Numbered from the stretch's first letter, positions 1 to 5,373 are shown. The stretch is DNA of 5,373 bases from an uncultured Collinsella sp. (GCA_902492855.1 CABUMU010000124.1:1-5373), one strand, 5' to 3'. The notes: a model not told the origin generated them from the letters alone. A program made the numbers and translations.

Positions 1-14
1 CGGGGCGCCCTTTT
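1..14 (+). terminator. Possible right half of a terminator cut by the window edge
   Basis: The first bases read CGGGGCGCCC followed by TTTT. A GC-rich arm running into a T-tract is typical of the 3' half of an intrinsic terminator. Read on the minus strand it is AAAA followed by a GC arm, which fits a bidirectional terminator centred just left of the window. It would then also end the minus-strand unit whose last visible gene stops at 58. The left arm is outside the window, so this is inference from half a structure. The internal GGGCGCCC is also self-complementary on its own. Confidence 0.3.
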
Positions 15-57
15 ACCTATATATGGCCGGGACACACAGCCCAAGGCTCGCAAGCTC

Positions 58-414
58 TTATTCGGCCGCTTCGCGCAGGGCCGACATCGTTGCCGCATAT
101 TGTTGCTGCAGCGCATGCATTCCCTCGCGAGCGCCGTCAACGGCATCGGCGCCGCGCGGTGCTTCGGTCACCACGACCGCCGGCTCGTACAGATTATCGA
201 ATCCCAGGTTCTGGCTCACGCCCTTGAGCGTGTGCGCTGCCATAAACGCACCTTCGGCGTCTCCTGCCGCTATGGCGGCCTCCAGCTTGTCCATGCTCTC
301 GTCATCCAAAAACTTGAGGGCAAAGCGGGCAAGCATTTCCTCGCCCATCAGCCGAGCGCACGCGTCATCATAATTAGCGCCGATCTTCTCATACGCCTCA
401 CGCATGGAAATCAT
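58..414 (-). CDS. Hpt-domain histidine phosphotransfer protein
   Basis: This is a free-standing histidine phosphotransfer protein of 118 residues, the usual size for a single Hpt four-helix bundle. The diagnostic motif is AHTLKG at residues 60-65, with His61 as the expected phospho-accepting residue. The Gly after the Lys and the following SQNLGF stretch (67-72) match the family pattern. There is no membrane segment, signal peptide or kinase domain, so it should be a cytoplasmic carrier passing phosphate between REC domains or from a hybrid kinase. The start at 414 is supported by AAGGAG (plus-strand CTCCTT at 424-429) nine bases upstream; a second ATG at codon 4 is less well spaced. It begins 23 bp after the stop of the REC/HD-GYP gene on the same strand, so the two are almost certainly co-transcribed. 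I infer that its REC domain is a likely partner. The upstream kinase is not visible. Confidence 0.9.
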   Translation of the reverse strand: MISMREAYEKIGANYDDACARLMGEEMLARFALKFLDDESMDKLEAAIAAGDAEGAFMAAHTLKGVSQNLGFDNLYEPAVVVTEAPRGADAVDGAREGMHALQQQYAATMSALREAAE

Positions 415-437
415 GGATTAAAACTCCTTAGGTCAAA

Positions 438-2318
438 CTAAATCGTGGGAAACGCGACAACGTCGGCGGGGCGTGCCAACGTCTCGGCAATACGGTCTTG
501 CACCTCGAGCAGACAGTCGAGCAACAGCGGGTTAAAGGTGCCGCACTTACCGTCCAGGATCATCTGGATCGCCTCCTTGTGCGGAATAGCGTCCTTGTAC
601 ACACGCACGCTCGTCAGAGCATCGTACACGTCGGCCACCGAGACCACCTGCGCGGCAATGGGAATATCGTCGCCCTTAAGGCCATCGGGATAGCCCTTGC
701 CGTCCCAGCGCTCGTGGTGCCAACGCGCAATTTGGTACGCATATTCCATAAGCGCATTGCCGACGTGATGGCAACCCAGCTCAAGCAACATGTCGGCGCC
801 GATCGTGGTATGCGTCTTCATAATCTCGAACTCCTCGGACGTAAGGCGTCCGGGTTTGTTGAGAATCGCATCGTCAATCGCCATCTTGCCGATATCGTGC
901 AGCGCCGAAGCCAGGGCAATCGTGGAGCGTTCCTCGTTGTCGAGGGAAATGGTGTCGCTACGCTGGACTAGACAGCCAAGCAGCAGCTCGGTCAGCTTTT
1001 CGATATTCGTCACGTGCCTGCCACTCTCGCCATTGCGAAGTTCCATGACACCGGCCATGATGTCGATGAGCATGCGACTGTTCTTGACGCGCTCGTTGTA
1101 CTGCTGGGACAGCAGGCTCGTCAGGCGGCGCTGCTTGGCGTATAGGCGGATGGTGTTGCTTACACGGCGGCGCACGACACGGGAGTCAAACGGGCGGCTG
1201 ATATAGTCCGAGGCACCCAGCTCGTACGCGCGCAGAACCACATCGTCGGAATCTTCGCTCGAGATCATGATGACAGGTAGTTTGTCAACAACCGATCGGC
1301 GCGACAGATCGGCCAGCACCTCAAAGCCGCTCACGTCCGGCATGACAATATCCAGCATCACGAGCGACAACTCATCGACATAGCGGTCGACCATGTCGAG
1401 CGCCGTACGACCGTTATCGGCCTCGAGGATACAATACTCGTCCTTGAGCATCTCGTTGAGAATGGCTCGGTTCATCTCGGAGTCATCGACAATAAGTACC
1501 AAAGGCTTGTCGCTTTGGAAGGCCTCGATGGAATCGCCATCGGTCACGACCGTACCGGCTTTTGCCTTAGCGCGGCTCAGTAACTGGACAGCGCGGCCAA
1601 CGCCCTCATCGACCGTCTCGCCATGAATGCGAACGCCACCAACACATGCCGTCAGGCTCATGTGCTCATGGCCCGGAATAATCGTGGCATGAACGGCATC
1701 GGATACCTGACGCAGGCGACGGGCGAAGTCATCGGAGGGAATATCGGGCATGACGGCCACAAACTTGTCGCAGCCATAGCGCACAAGTTCGTCAGTCGAA
1801 CGAATACCGCTGCGTATGGCTGTCGCCACGGCACCGAGCGCAAGGTCGCCGGCATGACGGCCACACGTATCGTTGAAGACCCTAAAATCATCAAGGTCGA
1901 TCACCGCCACGCCGGCCTTCATGCGGGCGCTACGGAGCTTTTCCTCGTAATATCGGCGATTGCGCACATTCGTCAGCACGTCGGTGTAGACAAGGTCCTC
2001 TTCTGCGGCCTCTTGCTCATCAATCGGACGCACCATCAACAAGACGTGAGGCTCGCCCTCGACCTTCAGAGGGCGCAGGCGAGCGCGGTACTCGGTACCA
2101 TCATTGAGTAGCTGCTCCGACACCTCATCCGAATCTGCCAAGGCCTCAAGACTCGACTGACGCAGACAAGGGCAGCGATTGCCGGCGAGCAGGCAGTTAG
2201 GCTCGCTCTTAATCTGATCGGCCGACAGCAAACGCACCACGGGGTAGGTCTTCGCGACGCGGGCGACCTCGGCGGCAGCCTCCTCGTCGGTTAGATTGAC
2301 CTCGTGATTATTGAGCAT
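438..2318 (-). CDS. Degenerate GGDEF - REC - HD-GYP response regulator, putative c-di-GMP phosphodiesterase
   Basis: This is a 626-residue soluble signalling protein with no membrane segment. Residues 1-105 form an unassigned, perhaps PAS-like segment with Cys42, Cys49 and Cys51. Residues about 107-268 are a GGDEF fold: the DLDDF...ND metal region (141-150) is kept, but the signature is GCDKF (182-186), so cyclase activity is unlikely. An RxxD I-site (RSTD, 173-176) lies exactly five residues before it. Residues about 272-393 are a receiver with Asp278/Asp279, phospho-acceptor Asp323 and Ser353; the conserved switch Lys is Arg375. Residues about 410-615 are HD-GYP with His435, His474-Asp475, His503, HHE 534-536, GYP 542-544 and Asp563, all expected metal-site or signature positions. 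HD-GYP proteins hydrolyse cyclic di-GMP. REC-HD-GYP resembles RpfG, here with an added GGDEF-like front. The start at 2318 has AAAGGG six bases upstream. An Hpt gene follows after 23 bp. Phosphodiesterase activity and Hpt control are inferred. Confidence 0.9.
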   Translation of the reverse strand: MLNNHEVNLTDEEAAAEVARVAKTYPVVRLLSADQIKSEPNCLLAGNRCPCLRQSSLEALADSDEVSEQLLNDGTEYRARLRPLKVEGEPHVLLMVRPIDEQEAAEEDLVYTDVLTNVRNRRYYEEKLRSARMKAGVAVIDLDDFRVFNDTCGRHAGDLALGAVATAIRSGIRSTDELVRYGCDKFVAVMPDIPSDDFARRLRQVSDAVHATIIPGHEHMSLTACVGGVRIHGETVDEGVGRAVQLLSRAKAKAGTVVTDGDSIEAFQSDKPLVLIVDDSEMNRAILNEMLKDEYCILEADNGRTALDMVDRYVDELSLVMLDIVMPDVSGFEVLADLSRRSVVDKLPVIMISSEDSDDVVLRAYELGASDYISRPFDSRVVRRRVSNTIRLYAKQRRLTSLLSQQYNERVKNSRMLIDIMAGVMELRNGESGRHVTNIEKLTELLLGCLVQRSDTISLDNEERSTIALASALHDIGKMAIDDAILNKPGRLTSEEFEIMKTHTTIGADMLLELGCHHVGNALMEYAYQIARWHHERWDGKGYPDGLKGDDIPIAAQVVSVADVYDALTSVRVYKDAIPHKEAIQMILDGKCGTFNPLLLDCLLEVQDRIAETLARPADVVAFPTI

Positions 2319-2331
2319 ATGGGGCCCTTTC

Positions 2332-2415
2332 TATCGTTACGCACGGCAACGGTGCATATCAAATGGTACAAGGGTAACATCTAACAACTGCAGGCAAACG
2401 CGCGATTATCGTTAC
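2332..2415. repeat. Pair of 9-bp direct repeats TATCGTTAC
   Basis: The exact 9-mer TATCGTTAC occurs at 2332-2340 and 2407-2415 on the plus strand (GTAACGATA on the coding strand), 75 bp apart. One copy overlaps the candidate -10 element and the other lies just upstream of the ribosome binding site of the HD-GYP gene. They bracket the presumed leader. They could be sites for a regulator, but a chance repeat of this length is possible. Confidence 0.35.
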
Positions 2416-2434
2416 ATTTTTATGACCTGGTAAA
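2405..2434 (-). promoter_or_regulatory. Candidate sigma-70-type promoter for the HD-GYP/Hpt unit
   Basis: On the minus strand, TTTACC (2434-2429) and GATAAT (2410-2405) are separated by 18 bases. This matches four of six -35 and five of six -10 consensus positions. Transcription would begin near 2398, giving a leader of about 80 bases before the start codon at 2318. The 206-bp gap 2319-2524 otherwise holds no gene I can support and no clear terminator for the hydrolase. The call rests on consensus match only. Confidence 0.4.
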
Positions 2435-2524
2435 CGGCGGTAATGGAGCCGCGGGCGCGCGGTTATGGGCGCATTCGTTAACAATGACGAAACGCTAACA
2501 GCCCCCCGCAGGTCATCGAGCGCT

Positions 2525-3322
2525 CTAACGCTCCAAGACATCGCGAACGGCGTTTGCCGCCGTAACGGGGCGATCGCGCAGACCGTTATGCGCGCCCGGG
2601 ATCGTCACGAGGGGGCAATCGAGATATTCGGCAGCCGCTCGCGTACCAGCCTCGCGGGGCGTACCGACCGAAAGCTCGCCCAAAAACACAGCCGACACCG
2701 CCTTTGACGCGCAGGCGCGCTCCCAGTCGGGAGCATATGTCATATTTGTTCCGTATTCATTGGCCATGAAGCAACGACCATTGCGCAGGGCATGTTTGGC
2801 TTCCGCCTTAGTCGTCCCAGGAGCCTCGGGGTCCAAGTCGCCGAGGGCTCCCAAGAAAAGCCGGAGCGCCCTTGAAACCTTTCCAGCCGCAATCATATCG
2901 AGCAAAACCGGAGCTGCGCCCATGCCGACGCCTTCGGCCGACACAGCCGGCTCGTGCAGAATCGCACGGGCGACGAGATGGGGTTCGGCGCGAAGAAGCT
3001 CCAGCGCCACCAACGTACCGGCGCTGTGCGCAAGCACATTTGTCGGAGCGCCGACGTGTTCGGTCACGGCCTGCAGGTCGGCGGCCTGAGCGGCAAGATC
3101 ATAGCTGCCGTCTGCCGCTTCGCTGCTGTCACCACAGCCGCGGCGGTCGTAGGCAATTACACGGTAGTTGCGGCTGAGCTCACAAGCGATGCCGTCGAAA
3201 AATGTGCCGTCGACACAAGCGCCGTGCACGCACACCAAAGCAGGAGTATCAGGCGACACATCCGGGCCGGCATATTCGCGACAGGCAATCGTGGTGCCCG
3301 CATTTTCGACCGTAAAATCCAT
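2525..3322 (-). CDS. Alpha/beta-hydrolase fold protein, substrate unknown
   Basis: This is a 265-residue single-domain alpha/beta hydrolase, the usual length for the AB-hydrolase-1 type, without a signal peptide, so probably cytoplasmic. The oxyanion-hole His-Gly is at residues 33-34 in VCVHGACVDG. Strand 4 and its turn read YDRRGCGDS (58-66). The nucleophile elbow is AHSAG (98-102) with Ser100, Ala replacing the commoner first Gly. The catalytic His is His245 in PGAHNG. The acid is not at its usual place: the segment after strand 7, GELSVGTP (215-222), has Ser218 where Asp is expected. Glu124 in LHEP, just after strand 6, is a plausible substitute, as in haloalkane-dehalogenase-type relatives. 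The region between about 125 and 205 is the cap. Esterase, lactonase and C-C hydrolase activities cannot be told apart. The start at 3322 has only a weak G-rich ribosome site. It precedes the signalling unit by 206 bp and diverges from the radical SAM gene; neither suggests a substrate. Confidence 0.85.
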   Translation of the reverse strand: MDFTVENAGTTIACREYAGPDVSPDTPALVCVHGACVDGTFFDGIACELSRNYRVIAYDRRGCGDSSEAADGSYDLAAQAADLQAVTEHVGAPTNVLAHSAGTLVALELLRAEPHLVARAILHEPAVSAEGVGMGAAPVLLDMIAAGKVSRALRLFLGALGDLDPEAPGTTKAEAKHALRNGRCFMANEYGTNMTYAPDWERACASKAVSAVFLGELSVGTPREAGTRAAAEYLDCPLVTIPGAHNGLRDRPVTAANAVRDVLER

Positions 3323-3397
3323 GTTGTGCCCCCATCATCAATGCCCATCCAGCTGCACGTCAGTACGGTTGGATGGACCCGCATTGCCTTACGACTT

Positions 3398-3411
3398 GTT
3401 AACAGATTAAC
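3398..3411. repeat. Small inverted repeat GTTAA-N4-TTAAC in the divergent intergenic region
   Basis: GTTAA (3398-3402) and TTAAC (3407-3411) form a perfect 5-bp dyad with a 4-base spacer. It lies 76 bp upstream of the hydrolase start and about 135 bp upstream of the radical SAM start. The geometry suits a dimeric repressor operator, but short AT-rich dyads are common. No clear minus-strand promoter was found beside it. Confidence 0.25.
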
Positions 3412-3474
3412 TGTACCCGACCCGAGGCTTTTCATGGCACGGCATAATGAGCGACGTGAAAAAACGAAACTTGT

Positions 3475-3499
3475 AAAGCAAGAGCCCGCGCCTTGCTTT
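3475..3499. repeat. 8-bp inverted repeat beside the radical SAM gene promoter
   Basis: AAAGCAAG (3475-3482) and CTTGCTTT (3492-3499) are perfect reverse complements around a 9-base spacer. The right arm lies in the -35 region of the candidate promoter at 3508-3516. That position fits an operator better than a terminator, since no T-tract follows on the plus strand. A run of six A residues lies just upstream at 3459-3464. Confidence 0.35.
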
Positions 3500-3507
3500 G
3501 GAGCCGA

Positions 3508-3516
3508 TGCTATGCT
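3508..3516 (+). promoter_or_regulatory. Candidate extended -10 promoter for the radical SAM gene
   Basis: TGCTATGCT contains a TGn extension in front of TATGCT (3511-3516). No good -35 hexamer sits 16-18 bases upstream, which is acceptable for extended -10 promoters. Transcription from about 3523 would give a leader of roughly 25 bases containing the ribosome binding site. The call is by consensus only. Confidence 0.35.
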
Positions 3517-3532
3517 TAGGCACAATTGTCTT

Positions 3533-3538
3533 GAGGAG
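3533..3538 (+). promoter_or_regulatory. Ribosome binding site GAGGAG that decides the radical SAM start
   Basis: GAGGAG lies 3 bases before an ATG at 3542 and 9 bases before an in-frame ATG at 3548. Nine bases is within the normal spacing and three is too short for efficient initiation. The second ATG is therefore the preferred start. Confidence 0.7.
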
Positions 3539-3547
3539 CATATGCCT

Positions 3548-4324
3548 ATGTCTACGTTTTTGAATGCCAGCCCCATCTTTGGGCCCGTTCGCAGCCGTCG
3601 CCTTGGTCTCTCGCTCGGCGTCAACATGATGCCGGCCAGCGGCAAAATCTGCACGTTCGACTGCATTTACTGCGAAAACGGCCTCAACGCCGAACACCCC
3701 TGCCATGAGCCGTACAACACAGCTGCCGTGGTACTCGACGCGCTCGAGGCAAAGCTGCGCGAGATGGCAGCCGAGGGCGAGCTCCCCGATGTGATCACCT
3801 TCGCAGGCAACGGCGAGCCCACCGCCGCGCCGGAGTTTCCGCAGGCCATCGCCGGCGCCGTCGCGCTGCGCGACGAGCTTGCCCCAAACTCCAAGATCGC
3901 CGTGCTTTCCAACGGCACGCGCGCCGACCGTCCCGAGGTGCACGACGCGCTCATGATGGTCGACGACAACATCCTCAAGCTCGATACGGTCGACCCGGCA
4001 TTTATCCAGCTGCTCGACCAGCCCGTTGGCCCCTACGACGTCGAGCACCAGATTGAGACGTTCGCAAGCTTTGAAGGTCACGTTATTATCCAGACGATCT
4101 TTTTGACCGGCGAGTATCAGGGCAAGCTCATCGACAACACCGGCGAGGAGTACGTCGGCCCCTGGCTCGCGGCGCTTGAGCGCATTCGCCCACAAGAAGC
4201 AACCATCTACACGGTGGCGCGCGAGACACCGATCGCCGGCCTTGCCAAAGCGGTGCCTGAGGTGCTCGACGCCATTGCCGCGCGCGTCCAAGCCCTCGGC
4301 ATTCCCTGCCAGGTGAGCTACTAG
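3548..4324 (+). CDS. Radical SAM protein of the COG0731 (wyosine-synthase-like) type
   Basis: This is a 258-residue radical SAM enzyme. The cluster motif is C-x3-C-x2-C at Cys35, Cys39 and Cys42, binding the 4Fe-4S cluster that cleaves S-adenosylmethionine. The stretch before it, GPVRSRRLGLSLGVN (12-26), and FAGNGEPT (85-92) downstream, the SAM-contacting strand, are the hallmarks of COG0731, which includes archaeal and eukaryotic TYW1. Bacterial members lack an established role, and no flavodoxin domain is present here, so I do not call it a wyosine synthase. The protein is soluble, with no SPASM-type C-terminal Cys cluster; the other Cys residues are Cys52 and Cys254. The open frame runs upstream to 2954, but that part is antisense to the hydrolase gene. 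GAGGAG at 3533-3538 sets the start at 3548, with 3542 as the alternative (260 residues). It is transcribed alone, divergently from the hydrolase gene, and followed by a large palindrome. Confidence 0.88.
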   Translation: MSTFLNASPIFGPVRSRRLGLSLGVNMMPASGKICTFDCIYCENGLNAEHPCHEPYNTAAVVLDALEAKLREMAAEGELPDVITFAGNGEPTAAPEFPQAIAGAVALRDELAPNSKIAVLSNGTRADRPEVHDALMMVDDNILKLDTVDPAFIQLLDQPVGPYDVEHQIETFASFEGHVIIQTIFLTGEYQGKLIDNTGEEYVGPWLAALERIRPQEATIYTVARETPIAGLAKAVPEVLDAIAARVQALGIPCQVSY

Positions 4325-4365
4325 CAAAACCACGCAGCAGCCAGTGTCCGCCATCCCGCTCCATC

Positions 4366-4432
4366 AGTTGCGGTGATATAGTTCCTATTTATGCTGTTAA
4401 ACCGCTTAAATCGGAACTATATCACCGCAACT
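4366..4432. repeat. 67-bp near-perfect palindrome with exact 20-bp arms
   Basis: The left arm AGTTGCGGTGATATAGTTCC (4366-4385) is the exact reverse complement of the right arm at 4413-4432. Pairing continues inward after one mismatch: ATTTA (4387-4391) with TAAAT (4407-4411), then GC 4393-4394 with 4404-4405. Almost the whole element can therefore form one long hairpin with a tiny loop near 4398-4400. Pairing stops sharply outside the arms. The exactness and length exceed what most terminators need and resemble a palindromic intergenic repeat or miniature mobile element. I see no clear target-site duplication, and copy number in the genome is not visible here. Confidence 0.9.
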
Positions 4433-4435
4433 TTT
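4366..4435 (+). terminator. Probable intrinsic terminator of the radical SAM gene, formed by the palindrome
   Basis: The hairpin begins 41 bases after the radical SAM stop codon and its base runs directly into TTTT (4432-4435), the first T being part of the arm. It would separate the radical SAM transcript from map. The T-tract is short and the stem is AT-rich in the middle, so strength is uncertain. No T-tract follows on the minus strand. Confidence 0.45.
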
Positions 4436-4459
4436 ATGGACGCGTGGGTGGGCTATACT
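4431..4459 (+). promoter_or_regulatory. Candidate promoter for map
   Basis: TATACT (4454-4459) matches five of six -10 positions. The region 17 bases upstream, CTTTTA (4431-4436), is a poor -35 and overlaps the end of the palindrome's right arm. Transcription would begin near 4466, giving a leader of about 20 bases with AAAGGAAG (4471-4478) ahead of the ATG at 4485. The overlap means hairpin extrusion or protein binding at the palindrome could affect this promoter. Confidence 0.5.
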
Positions 4460-4484
4460 AGCTGCGGATGAAAGGAAGTTAGCC

Positions 4485-5372
4485 ATGTATGACAAAGGAC
4501 CCGTGCCTGGCCGCAACGACGCTTGCTGGTGCGGCAGCGGCAAGAAATACAAGAAATGCCATAGCGCCTTTGATGAGCGCCTCGAGCGCTTGTGGGAAGA
4601 GGGCTGGGAGGTTTTGCCCCGCACGCTCTACAAGGCGCCCGCCGATATCGAGGGCATCAAGCGCTCGGCCGCCATCAACGTGGGCGTGCTCGATTATGTG
4701 GGCGAGCATATCGCCGCAGGCATGACCACCAACCAGATCGACCAGATGATCTACGACTACACCGTCGAGCACGGTGGCACGCCGGCCGACCTCAACTATG
4801 AGGGCTATCCCAAGAGCGTGTGCACCTCGATCAACGACGTGGTCTGCCACGGTATCCCCTGCGATGCGGATGTGCTGCACGAGGGCGACATCATCAATGT
4901 GGACTGTTCCACAATCCTAGACGGCTACTTTAGCGACTCGAGCCGCATGTTCTGCATCGGTGAGGTCTCTGCCGAGCGCCAGCGCCTGGTCGACGTCACC
5001 CGCGCCAGCGTGGAGGCGGGTCTGGCGGCCGTCAAGCCATGGCTGCCGCTGTCCGTTATGGCCGAGGCCGTGCAAAAGACGGTCGAGGACGCCGGTTTTA
5101 GCGTGGTGCGCGAATACGGCGGGCACGGCATCGGTAAGGAGTTCCACGAGGACCCGTTTGTGGGCTTTACCACCGAGGCACCCGATGTGGACACCATCAT
5201 GGCCCCGGGCATGGTCTTTACCATCGAGCCCATGGTCAATGCCGGAGCGCCCGACATCAAGATTAGCAAGGGTGATGGTTGGTGCGTGCGCACCAAGGAC
5301 GGTAGCGATTCGGCTCAGTGCGAGGTGCAGCTCGTGGTGACCGAGGACGGTTACGAGCTGCTGAGCTGGTAG
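4485..5372 (+). CDS. map: Type I methionine aminopeptidase with N-terminal SEC-C zinc motif
   Basis: This is a 295-residue metallopeptidase that removes the initiator Met from nascent proteins in the cytoplasm. Residues 8-30 form a SEC-C motif with Cys14, Cys16, Cys25 and His26 as the likely zinc ligands, in the segment GRNDACWCGSGKKYKKCH; related motifs end SecA and bind ribosomes or SecB. The catalytic domain spans about 45-295. By position it keeps all five metal ligands of E. coli Map: Asp140, Asp151, His214, Glu248 and Glu280. It also keeps His122 (VCHGIP) and His221 (FHEDP). The SEC-C extension accounts for the added length over the roughly 264-residue E. coli enzyme. Such SEC-C MetAPs are a known bacterial subtype, and a ribosome-targeting role for the tag is inference. 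AAAGGAAG is well spaced before the ATG. The stop codon at 5370-5372 leaves one base in the window, so downstream partners are unseen. It is the best-supported call here. Confidence 0.96.
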   Translation: MYDKGPVPGRNDACWCGSGKKYKKCHSAFDERLERLWEEGWEVLPRTLYKAPADIEGIKRSAAINVGVLDYVGEHIAAGMTTNQIDQMIYDYTVEHGGTPADLNYEGYPKSVCTSINDVVCHGIPCDADVLHEGDIINVDCSTILDGYFSDSSRMFCIGEVSAERQRLVDVTRASVEAGLAAVKPWLPLSVMAEAVQKTVEDAGFSVVREYGGHGIGKEFHEDPFVGFTTEAPDVDTIMAPGMVFTIEPMVNAGAPDIKISKGDGWCVRTKDGSDSAQCEVQLVVTEDGYELLSW

Positions 5373-5373
5373 C

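Noticed and set aside
1623..2111. 162-codon plus-strand open frame opposite the GGDEF-like region
   Set aside because: It lies fully inside a well-supported gene on the other strand and shows no recognisable motif.
2449..2462. CCGCG-GGCG-CGCGG hairpin considered as the hydrolase terminator
   Set aside because: It has a 5-bp stem with no T-tract on either strand, and such dyads are expected by chance in GC-rich sequence.
2359..2541. 60-codon minus-strand open frame in the gap between the hydrolase and HD-GYP genes
   Set aside because: It overlaps the hydrolase 3' end, has no clear ribosome site or motif, and covers the candidate promoter.
2954..3547. In-frame upstream extension of the radical SAM open frame, which could make a 456-residue protein
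   Set aside because: The extension is antisense to most of the hydrolase gene, has no radical SAM family similarity, and a well-spaced GAGGAG marks the start at 3548.
3407..4354. 315-codon minus-strand open frame opposite the radical SAM gene
   Set aside because: It mirrors the radical SAM codons, resembles no known family in translation, and the plus-strand gene carries the CX3CX2C motif. This is a high-GC shadow.
4485..4562. SEC-C region considered as a separate small zinc protein or a SecA tail
   Set aside because: It is continuous in frame with the MetAP domain, and SEC-C/MetAP fusions are a known type.
4479..4880. 133-codon minus-strand open frame opposite the start of map
   Set aside because: The plus-strand product keeps the SEC-C motif and the MetAP residues here; the reverse frame has no family features.

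Overview
The window is 5,373 bp of moderately high-GC bacterial chromosome with five protein genes, all apparently complete. Codon choice, the SEC-C-tagged methionine aminopeptidase and the cytoplasmic multidomain signalling protein suggest a gut Coriobacteriia lineage (Collinsella-like Actinobacteria). That placement is pattern recognition, not a proof. No tRNA, rRNA, CRISPR array, transposase or phage gene was seen.

Left part, minus strand (58-2318). This is a two-gene signalling unit. The first gene encodes a 626-residue soluble protein with the order N-terminal sensor-like segment, degenerate GGDEF, receiver (REC), HD-GYP phosphodiesterase. 23 bp downstream is a gene for a free-standing 118-residue Hpt protein. 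The GGDEF motif reads GCDKF, so cyclase activity is unlikely, but the RxxD I-site is kept and the HD-GYP metal site looks intact. The simplest reading is a c-di-GMP-degrading response regulator fed by a phosphorelay through Hpt. The sensor kinase is not in the window. A candidate promoter lies about 90-115 bp upstream of the first gene.

Middle, minus strand (2525-3322). An alpha/beta-hydrolase gene lies upstream of the signalling unit on the same strand. No convincing terminator separates them. Its canonical acid position after strand 7 is Ser, and a Glu after strand 6 may serve instead.

Right part, plus strand (3548-5372). A divergent intergenic region of 225 bp carries two small inverted repeats and an extended -10 candidate. 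It leads to a compact radical SAM protein of the COG0731 (wyosine-synthase-like) type. Then comes a 160-bp gap holding the most striking non-coding structure here: a 67-bp near-perfect palindrome with exact 20-bp arms and a short T-tract. It ends at the probable promoter of map, a type I methionine aminopeptidase with an N-terminal zinc-binding SEC-C tag. The map stop codon is one base before the window end.

The signalling pair works together. The hydrolase, radical SAM protein and MetAP look like independent housekeeping or unassigned genes. I see no clear new defence or mobile system. The strongest items for follow-up are the intergenic palindrome and the substituted GGDEF and REC residues of the 626-residue protein.
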